Source: an uncultured Eubacteriales bacterium
Lineage (GTDB): Bacteria; Bacillota; Clostridia; Christensenellales; Borkfalkiaceae
DNA length: 13,862 bases
NCBI GenBank assembly: GCA_905207235.1
Contig: CAJLKN010000023.1
Span: forward strand, 1 to 13,862
Reading direction: 5' to 3'
Below the pieces are notes generated by a model. The model was given only the letters and a program-made list of their open reading frames with translations, was not told the origin of the DNA and ran no database searches. The stretch's first letter is position 1; the number at the start of each line of letters is the position of its first letter. A program made the position numbers and the translations under genes. Below are positions 5,355 through 11,131 of the stretch, one piece after another.

Positions 5355-7148
5355 TTATTTAACGGTGTTGTCGAGAGCGGCTACACCCGTTTCGCCCGTT
5401 CTTACCCTCATTACGTTTTCGACGTCGGTAACGAATATCTTACCTGCGCCGACCTTGCCGTCATCAAGAACTTTCTTTGCGACGGCTACGACGAGCTTAG
5501 GATCTACGGTGGATACTACTATATCAACCTGAACCTTGGGAAGAAGGTGCATAGTCGTCTTAACGCCGCGGTACTGACCCGTCTTACCTGCCTGAACGCC
5601 ACAACCCATTACGTTGGATACGGTCATACCGGTAACGCCGATCTGAGCCATAGCGTCTTTGAGCATAAGGAATTTATCCTGATTTGCAATGATGGTAACC
5701 TTTGTATATTTGCCTGCGGCAGCCTTTGCGCCGAGGTCGATATCTGCGGGAGCCACGTCAGAAACATCCACTTCGGGAGCTTCGCCGTCATACGAAGGTA
5801 TCGTGGGCATGAAGTCTGCATATGCGGAAGGAAGAGCGTGTTCGGAGATGTCGAGACCGTTGATTTCGTCCTCTGCCGAGCAACGAAGACCGTTCCAGTT
5901 CTTTTCCTTTGCAACCTTGACAGCCTTTATGGGACCGCACTTGAACTTGATCATTACGGGCACATACTTTATGCAGAAGAATACTACAATCATGCAGGCA
6001 ACTGTCCATGCAAGGATGGTGAGGATACCTGCAACCTGCCAGCCGAGAAGGGTGCCGTTGCCGCCGTAGAATACGCCGAGTTCATCGGGGTTGGTAAGCT
6101 TGCCGACAGCGCCTTCCTGATAGTTAGCCGTTGCGAAGAAGCCTACTGCTATTGTACCCCAGATACCGTTTGCAAAGTGAACGCCGATTGCGCCGACGGG
6201 GTCGTCTATGTGAAGTTTCTTATCAAGGAATTCGCAAACAACGACGACGAGTATGCCCGAAACAATACCTATAACGAGCGCGCCTACGGCATCTACTATG
6301 TAGCAGCCTGCCGTTATGCCTACAAGACCTGCAAGAGAAGCGTTGAGGCACATGCCGACGTCGGGTTTACCGTTCTTTATCCAGGTGAAAATCATTGCCG
6401 CGCAGGTTGCAACTGCGGGAGCGATTGTGGTATTGACGAATATAACTGCAAGAGAAGTTTCGGTGTTTGCCGCAGCTCCGTTGAAGCCGTACCAACCGAA
6501 CCAGAGGATGAAGCATCCGAGTGCGCCGAGGGTGATGGAATGTCCCTGAATAGCGTTTACTTTTACTACTTTACCCTTTTCGTCGCGCTCATACTTGCCG
6601 ATGCGCGCGCCGAGGAAGATAGCGCCTATAAGCGCAGCCGTGCCGCCTACGGTATGTATAGCAGCAGAACCTGCGAAGTCGATAAAGCCGTTAGCGGTCA
6701 GCCAAGCGTTTTCGCCGAGACCCCATACCCAGCCTGCTTCGATGGGATATACCACGAGGGAAATCAAAGCCGAATATACGCAGTAAGCGATAAATCTCGT
6801 TCTTTCTGCCATTGCGCCGGAAACGATGGTTGCGGCGGTAGCGCAGAACACAAGGTTGAATACGAACGAACTTGCAAGTCCGTTTTCATTGGTTACGAAA
6901 GCGTCCCAGTTAGCCAGAATGTCAAGGTTAGGCACGCCGCAGAACTTTGCCGCGCTGTCTATACCGATAAGAAGTCCGAACCCTAAGAAAATGAACACTA
7001 CTGTACCTATACAGAAGTCTATAAGGTTCTTCATTATGATGTTACCGGCACTCTTGGCTCTTGTAAATCCCGTTTCTACCATTGCGAAGCCCGCTTGCAT
7101 GAAGAAGACGAACGCCGCGCCTATGAGAAACCAGATAGTAAAACTCAT
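5355..7148 (-). CDS. amt: Ammonium transporter with fused C-terminal PII (GlnB-type) domain
   Basis: This 597-residue membrane protein joins an Amt channel (about 1-440) to a complete PII signal domain (about 482-597) through a roughly 40-residue acidic, alanine-rich linker. The Amt part has the ammonium-conducting twin histidines His165 (AAIHTVGG) and His324 (IGVHFANG), Asp157, and the family ending GLDISEHALPSAY. The PII part aligns to E. coli GlnB with a constant offset of 480. Gly517, Gln519, Lys538, Lys570, Arg581 and Arg583 match G37, Q39, K58, K90, R101 and R103 of the ATP/2-oxoglutarate site. In the T-loop, Tyr526-Arg527 match Y46-R47, and Arg47 is the residue that plugs AmtB. The uridylylated Tyr51 is Thr531. 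The ATG at 7148 has GGAGG 6 nt upstream. It lies 210 bp after glnN with no clear terminator between, so co-transcription is possible. Regulation by built-in, nucleotide-sensitive gating is inferred. Confidence 0.95.
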   Translation of the reverse strand: MSFTIWFLIGAAFVFFMQAGFAMVETGFTRAKSAGNIIMKNLIDFCIGTVVFIFLGFGLLIGIDSAAKFCGVPNLDILANWDAFVTNENGLASSFVFNLVFCATAATIVSGAMAERTRFIAYCVYSALISLVVYPIEAGWVWGLGENAWLTANGFIDFAGSAAIHTVGGTAALIGAIFLGARIGKYERDEKGKVVKVNAIQGHSITLGALGCFILWFGWYGFNGAAANTETSLAVIFVNTTIAPAVATCAAMIFTWIKNGKPDVGMCLNASLAGLVGITAGCYIVDAVGALVIGIVSGILVVVVCEFLDKKLHIDDPVGAIGVHFANGIWGTIAVGFFATANYQEGAVGKLTNPDELGVFYGGNGTLLGWQVAGILTILAWTVACMIVVFFCIKYVPVMIKFKCGPIKAVKVAKEKNWNGLRCSAEDEINGLDISEHALPSAYADFMPTIPSYDGEAPEVDVSDVAPADIDLGAKAAAGKYTKVTIIANQDKFLMLKDAMAQIGVTGMTVSNVMGCGVQAGKTGQYRGVKTTMHLLPKVQVDIVVSTVDPKLVVAVAKKVLDDGKVGAGKIFVTDVENVMRVRTGETGVAALDNTVK

Positions 7149-7358
7149 AATAAGCCTCCATATTATTAAATTGAAAATTTAAAATCAAAAAATGGCCTAT
7201 TTTTTGAAAGACACCTCATTAACCTTCCGGGTTTCAGAAGTGATACGCGAACGGGGAATTTCACCCCGTCCGTCTGCCTGCTTTAAGGGCGCATGCAGCC
7301 CGTAATCTTTGTATTTGTTCCGCGCGGCATTTTCCTGCCCCGCGAAAGTAAAGCGCTA
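7149..7358 (-). promoter_or_regulatory. Structured glnN-amt intergenic region / amt leader
   Basis: This 210-bp gap has no convincing sigma-A promoter and no terminator with a U run after glnN. In minus-strand RNA three hairpins can form. ACGGGG pairs with CCCCGT around a 7-nt loop (7269-7251). CACTTC pairs with GAGGTG, enclosing AACC/GGTT (7242-7212). A perfect 9-bp A/T stem with a 5-nt loop (7207-7185) is followed by TTTTAAATTTT. It could be an attenuator or a processing site. I checked it against FMN riboswitch and ANTAR-target patterns and neither fits convincingly. Confidence 0.4.
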
Positions 7359-9440
7359 TTATTTAACGCTGTAAAGCAAATCGTAATATGTGGGGAACGG
7401 CCAGTATTCGGAAGACGTTATCTTTTCCATAGCGTCTATCGACTTGCGCATTTCCTCCATCACGGGGATGACCTTATGAGCCATAGCCTGTGCAGAAGGC
7501 ACTATCTCTTCGGGAACTATTCCGGCAAGCGTATCTTCCAGTTTTACTACAAGCGAAGAAAGTTTGTCGTTGTTCTCGGACAGCTTGAGTATAAGGTCCT
7601 TTTCGGTGTTGCAGGGAATGCTGTCGTTGACCGCCTGTTTTGCAGCTACGTTCGTGCAGAGGTCTGCCACATAGTCGGAAACTGCGGGGATTATATCCTG
7701 CTTAACCATTTCCAGAAGCGTAAGCGCTTCGATATTTATAGTCTTGGTGTAATTTTCAAGCTGAATGTCGGCGCGGGCGATTGCTTCCGCCTTGGTATAA
7801 ACGCCCTGTCTTACAAACACCTGAATATTTTTGTCCTCGAAGCATACGGGAACGGCGTCCGCCGTAGTCTTGTTGTTGAGAAGCCCTCTCTTTGCAGCTT
7901 CGGGCTCCCATTCGGGACCGTAACCGTCGAGGTTGAATATTATTCTGTAATGAGCTTTGAGTTCGCGCTGAATGAGCTTTGCGCAAGCCGCTTCGAGATC
8001 CTTTGCGCCCTCGAGTTCGTCAGCGAACTGTTCGAAAGCGTCTGCAACTATCGTGTTGAGCACGATGTTGGGGTCGGAAACGTTTGCCTGAGAACCGAGC
8101 ATACGGAACTCGAACTTGTTGCCCGTGAACGCGAAGGGAGAAGTTCTGTTTCTGTCGGTTGCGTCCTTGGGGAATATGGGCGATTCGGGAACGCCTATCG
8201 ATCCTTCGCGGGCAACTTTATGAACATAATTTTCGCCCTTGACTATGCTATCTACCAGCGCGCCGACCTGGTCGCCGAGATACATGGAAATGATTGCGGG
8301 AGGAGCTTCGTTTGCGCCCAACCTGTGGTCATTTCCCGCCGAAGCAACGGAAGCTCTCAGAATGCCCTGATAATCGTCTACGGCCTTGACTATGGCGGTG
8401 AGAACAAGTTTGAAGAGCGTATTGTTTTCGGGCTCTGCGCCGGGATCGAGGAGGTTCAATCCGTCGTCCGTGGACATAGACCAGTTGTTGTGCTTGCCCG
8501 AGCCGTTGATGCCTTCGAAGGGCTTTTCGTGCAGCAGGCAGACAAGTCCGTGGCGCTTTGCAACTTTCTTCATGACCTCCATCGTCAGCATGTTCATATC
8601 TACCGCGACGTTAGTCGTCGAGAAGACGGGAGCCATTTCGTGCTGAGCGGGAGCAACTTCGTTATGTTTTGTCTTTGAAGGAACGCCGTAAGACCAAAGC
8701 TCTTTGTCGAGATCTGCCATGAATTCGGCAATCTTGGGTTTGATTACGCCGAAGTAATGATCTTCGAGTTCCTGACCGCGGCTGACGGGAGCGCCGAAAA
8801 GCGTTCTGCCGCACAGCTTGAGGTCCTTTCTCTTTTCATACTCCTCTTCTGTGATGAGGAAGTATTCCTGTTCGGGACCTACCGTAGTGCATACCTTTTT
8901 GCAGGTTTTGCCGAACAGAGCGAGTATTCTCTTTGCCTGCTTGTCGATTGCGTTCATCGAACGAAGCAAAGGCGACTTTTTATCGAGCGTTTCACCCGTG
9001 TAGGATACGAATACCGTGGGGATATACAGCGTGCCTTCCTTTACGAACGCAGGCGACGTGGGGTCCCATGCGGTGTAGCCGCGCGCCATGAACGTTGCCC
9101 TCGAACCGCCCGAAGGGAAGCTCGATGCATCGGGCTCGCCGACGATGAGGCTCTTGCCCGTAAGGCGCATTATAACTTTATCTCCCTCGGGTTCGATAAA
9201 GCTGTCGTGCTTTTCGGCCGTCAGTCCCGTGAGGGGCTGGAACCAGTGCGTATAGTGCGTTGCGCCCTTGGATACTGCCCAGTCCTTCATTGCGGCGGCA
9301 ACTGCGCCCGCAATGGATACGTCGAGCTGTTTGCCGGACTCGATCGTCGCTCTCAAAGCCTTATAGACTTCTTTGGGTAACGTCTCTTTCTGGACGGCGT
9401 CGTTGAATACGTTTTCACCGAACATTTGAGGTACATTCAT
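7359..9440 (-). CDS. glnN: Glutamine synthetase type III (GSIII)
   Basis: This 693-residue cytosolic enzyme makes glutamine from glutamate, ammonia and ATP. Its length and N-terminus (NVPQMFGENVFNDAV) are typical of the GSIII family, a dodecamer unrelated in length to the roughly 450-residue GlnA. Landmarks are FPSGGSRATF (109-118), the metal site GPEQEYF (188-194), KHNEVAPAQHEMAPVF (258-273), the ATP-region FEGINGSGKHNNWS (308-321) and SAGNDHRLGANEAPP (367-381). The ATG at 9440 has AGGAG 10 nt upstream. A strong promoter about 120 bp upstream gives it a long leader. The Amt-PII gene follows in the same direction, which puts ammonium entry and fixation together. GSIII enzymes lack the adenylylation control of enteric GlnA, so control probably works through transcription, but no regulator gene is in the window. 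Confidence 0.96.
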   Translation of the reverse strand: MNVPQMFGENVFNDAVQKETLPKEVYKALRATIESGKQLDVSIAGAVAAAMKDWAVSKGATHYTHWFQPLTGLTAEKHDSFIEPEGDKVIMRLTGKSLIVGEPDASSFPSGGSRATFMARGYTAWDPTSPAFVKEGTLYIPTVFVSYTGETLDKKSPLLRSMNAIDKQAKRILALFGKTCKKVCTTVGPEQEYFLITEEEYEKRKDLKLCGRTLFGAPVSRGQELEDHYFGVIKPKIAEFMADLDKELWSYGVPSKTKHNEVAPAQHEMAPVFSTTNVAVDMNMLTMEVMKKVAKRHGLVCLLHEKPFEGINGSGKHNNWSMSTDDGLNLLDPGAEPENNTLFKLVLTAIVKAVDDYQGILRASVASAGNDHRLGANEAPPAIISMYLGDQVGALVDSIVKGENYVHKVAREGSIGVPESPIFPKDATDRNRTSPFAFTGNKFEFRMLGSQANVSDPNIVLNTIVADAFEQFADELEGAKDLEAACAKLIQRELKAHYRIIFNLDGYGPEWEPEAAKRGLLNNKTTADAVPVCFEDKNIQVFVRQGVYTKAEAIARADIQLENYTKTINIEALTLLEMVKQDIIPAVSDYVADLCTNVAAKQAVNDSIPCNTEKDLILKLSENNDKLSSLVVKLEDTLAGIVPEEIVPSAQAMAHKVIPVMEEMRKSIDAMEKITSSEYWPFPTYYDLLYSVK

Positions 9441-9551
9441 TGTCTTATTACTCCTGAATTAAATTATATTTTTAAGCGGCTCTCTCACAGCTTCACTTAA
9501 TTTTCTTTTATCGGGCGGATATCCGTATGTCGGTTCCGCCTGCGGTTTACG
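9441..9551 (-). promoter_or_regulatory. glnN 5' leader with hairpin
   Basis: From the predicted start near 9551 the leader runs 111 nt. A compound hairpin pairs GGCGGA with TCCGCC (9540-9535 with 9519-9514). Inside it CCG/CGG close a 5-nt loop (9533-9523). A weaker AAGC/GCTT stem (9493-9474) follows before the AGGAG at 9455-9451. There is no match to a riboswitch I recognise. A post-transcriptional role is possible. Confidence 0.4.
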
Positions 9552-9557
9552 TTTTTG

Positions 9558-9586
9558 ATTATAAAATAAATACTTTAATAAGTCAA
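9558..9586 (-). promoter_or_regulatory. Sigma-A promoter of glnN
   Basis: TTGACT (9586-9581), a 17-bp A/T-rich spacer and a perfect TATAAT (9563-9558) lie on the minus strand. Upstream, the 9587-9680 stretch is A/T rich and includes the inverted repeat TATAAG-CGAAA-CTTATA (9629-9645). No gene is seen between glnN and the polymerase gene. Confidence 0.82.
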
Positions 9587-9680
9587 TCGATAAACAAGTC
9601 ATCGTTTTTCACAACTTTTTATACAAATTATAAGCGAAACTTATATACTTTTGAAATTTGAAAATACCTTACGATACTTG

Positions 9681-11003
9681 TTAACTTTTATCTTTTTTAT
9701 CGCCGTCCGAGGGTGCATCGTCAAATTTTGCTGGTTTTATGAGGTGAGTATTTTTGATATCGTTATGCATTCCCTCGGGATCGTGAATTAAAATTCCGCG
9801 CTGAACGGAAGCGTAGCCGTGTTTTTTGCGTATATCGTCCACGGCTCTTTCGGCGCGTTCGCGCTTTGAATAATTGCCGTAAGCCTCGTCCATGGTAATC
9901 TGCGAGGTGCCGCCGTCGAAGCCCGAAACGGTTACGCCGAGCGAGCGCACGGAGAAAGGTTCGCGGAAATTTTCTTTAAACAGCGCACACGCGGCGGAGG
10001 CGATTTCGCCGCAGAGCGCGGTGTGGCGCACCTTTTTCTGAAACTGAAAACTTTCGAGCGAGCTGTCGCGCACCCACAGGTGAACGGTATCCGCAAGCCC
10101 CCTGCCCGATTGGCGGAGGCGGGCGGCGACGCTCTCGGAGAGCACATAAATATTGCGCTCCACCTGACTGAAATACTGCAAATCGTAAGCGTAAGTCTGG
10201 GAGTTGCCTATCGATTTAAGCTGACGGCTGTCGTCCATATGCGCAACTTCCGTTTCGTCCTGCCCGCGGGCATAGCATAAAAGCGTCTGACCCTGTTTGC
10301 CGAGAGCGCGCACTACCTTTTCATCGTCGGCTGCGGCGAGCGAGCCTATCGTGGAAATGCCGAGCGAGCGCAATTTTTCGCCCGTCGCCCTACCAACCAT
10401 AAGGAGGTCGCTCACGGGCAGACCGTATATGACGTTTGAAAAGTTGCGGCGGGAAATCACCGACGTGCCGTCGGGCTTTTTGAGGTCGGAACCGAGCTTG
10501 GCGAAAATTTTATTGAACGAAACCCCGACCGAAACTGTCAGTCCGAGCTCTTCCTTTACCGCAAATCTTATAGTATCGCCCAGAAAGCGCAGATATGCGT
10601 CGTCGTAATTGAGCCCGTCGGACGTAAACTTTTCGCCTTCATAGCGCGGGAAAGCGGTCTGAAAAGCCGTTACGTCCAACCAGCACTCGTCTATGCCGTA
10701 ACCTTCTATCATATCGGTATAGCGCGCATAGATGGCTTTGACCCTGCGCGAGTACTCCATGTACTTATCGAAATGAGGGCGGACGGTTACGAGCTGAGGG
10801 CATTTGCGCTTGGCCTGCCAGACGGTATCGCCCGTCTTTATGCCCGTTTTTTTGGCTTCCTCGCTCTTGGCGAGCACTATGCCGTGCCGCTCTTCCTCGT
10901 TGCCGCAGACGGCGAGAGGGACGCCTTTGAGCACGGGATTTAAAATGCGCTCCACCGAGGCGTAAAAATTATTGAGATCGCTGTGCATTACGATGCGTTC
11001 CAT
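9681..11003 (-). CDS. dinB: Y-family DNA polymerase IV-like
   Basis: This 440-residue protein is a translesion DNA polymerase of the DinB/UmuC type, which copies damaged template at reduced fidelity. The catalytic metal residues are Asp9 in HSDLNNFYASVE and Asp105-Glu106 in YGIDECWLDVT. Tyr14 sits at the steric-gate position that excludes ribonucleotides. SVGVSFNKIFAKLGSDLKKPDG (158-179) is the palm signature, followed by a helix-hairpin-helix thumb (about 195-245) and a little-finger domain (about 260-365). The usual clamp-binding QLxLF near the C-terminal side appears only as QITMD (368-372), and the acidic-basic tail has no other obvious clamp motif. The ATG at 11003 coincides with the predicted start of transcription and has no Shine-Dalgarno. 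Met6 is the alternative start. No LexA-type box was recognised at its promoter, so damage induction is not evident. Confidence 0.93.
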   Translation of the reverse strand: MERIVMHSDLNNFYASVERILNPVLKGVPLAVCGNEEERHGIVLAKSEEAKKTGIKTGDTVWQAKRKCPQLVTVRPHFDKYMEYSRRVKAIYARYTDMIEGYGIDECWLDVTAFQTAFPRYEGEKFTSDGLNYDDAYLRFLGDTIRFAVKEELGLTVSVGVSFNKIFAKLGSDLKKPDGTSVISRRNFSNVIYGLPVSDLLMVGRATGEKLRSLGISTIGSLAAADDEKVVRALGKQGQTLLCYARGQDETEVAHMDDSRQLKSIGNSQTYAYDLQYFSQVERNIYVLSESVAARLRQSGRGLADTVHLWVRDSSLESFQFQKKVRHTALCGEIASAACALFKENFREPFSVRSLGVTVSGFDGGTSQITMDEAYGNYSKRERAERAVDDIRKKHGYASVQRGILIHDPEGMHNDIKNTHLIKPAKFDDAPSDGDKKDKS

Positions 11004-11009
11004 AAAGAC

Positions 11010-11038
11010 AGTTTAACACAAATCCCCCTCTTTATCAA
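11010..11038 (-). promoter_or_regulatory. Leaderless promoter of the DNA polymerase gene
   Basis: TTGATA (11038-11033) and TAAACT (11015-11010) are 17 bp apart on the minus strand. TG occupies the extended -10 position (11018-11017). The predicted start is 11003, the A of the ATG. The -35 hexamer lies directly beside the T tract of the preceding terminator. Confidence 0.65.
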
Positions 11039-11039
11039 G

Positions 11040-11092
11040 ACAAAAATAAGCCCCCGTTCAGCGGGAAGACATCTTTCCGCATGAACGGGGGC
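11040..11092 (-). terminator. Intrinsic terminator of the large secreted protein gene
   Basis: A perfect 11-bp outer stem (11050-11060 with 11082-11092) is extended by a GCGG/CCGC inner stem (11061-11064 with 11077-11080). On the minus strand it is followed by TTATTTTTGT. It starts 39 nt after the stop at 11132. Confidence 0.9.
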
Positions 11093-11131
11093 GCATGTTT
11101 AATTTACAGACTTATTTTTGCTTTATGCAAA

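Noticed and set aside
5547..6986. 479-codon plus-strand open frame opposite amt
   Set aside because: A shadow of the Amt-PII gene: cysteine- and tyrosine-rich translation, no domain, and the minus strand encodes an unmistakable family member.
7146..7180. A promoter (TTGATT-17 bp-TAATAT) directly before amt
   Set aside because: The -10 is poor, and the predicted start would fall after the GGAGG, removing a good ribosome binding site.
7251..7350. FMN riboswitch, suggested by GGGGCAGG and GGGGTGAAATTCCCC in the glnN-amt gap
   Set aside because: The two fragments are separated and in the wrong arrangement for the RFN element. The other conserved arms are missing, and the flanking genes are not flavin genes.
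7149..7358. ANTAR-type tandem hairpins with A1/G4 hexaloops in the nitrogen leaders
   Set aside because: The hairpins seen have 5-, 7- or 13-nt loops and do not carry the required hexaloop bases.
7293..8678. 461-codon plus-strand open frame opposite glnN
   Set aside because: Antisense to conserved GSIII motifs, with no recognisable domain or promoter.
9597..9613. TnrA/GlnR-like box upstream of the glnN promoter (TGTGA, 7 nt, TGACT)
   Set aside because: It matches TGTNA-N7-TNACA at all but the last base and is centred near -54, which is suggestive. No second copy was found at the glutamate synthase or amt genes, and the region is A/T rich, so chance is likely.
9629..9645. TATAAG-CGAAA-CTTATA as a terminator for the polymerase gene
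   Set aside because: The stem is A/T only apart from one pair and has no U run after it. It was noted only as an inverted repeat in the glnN upstream region.
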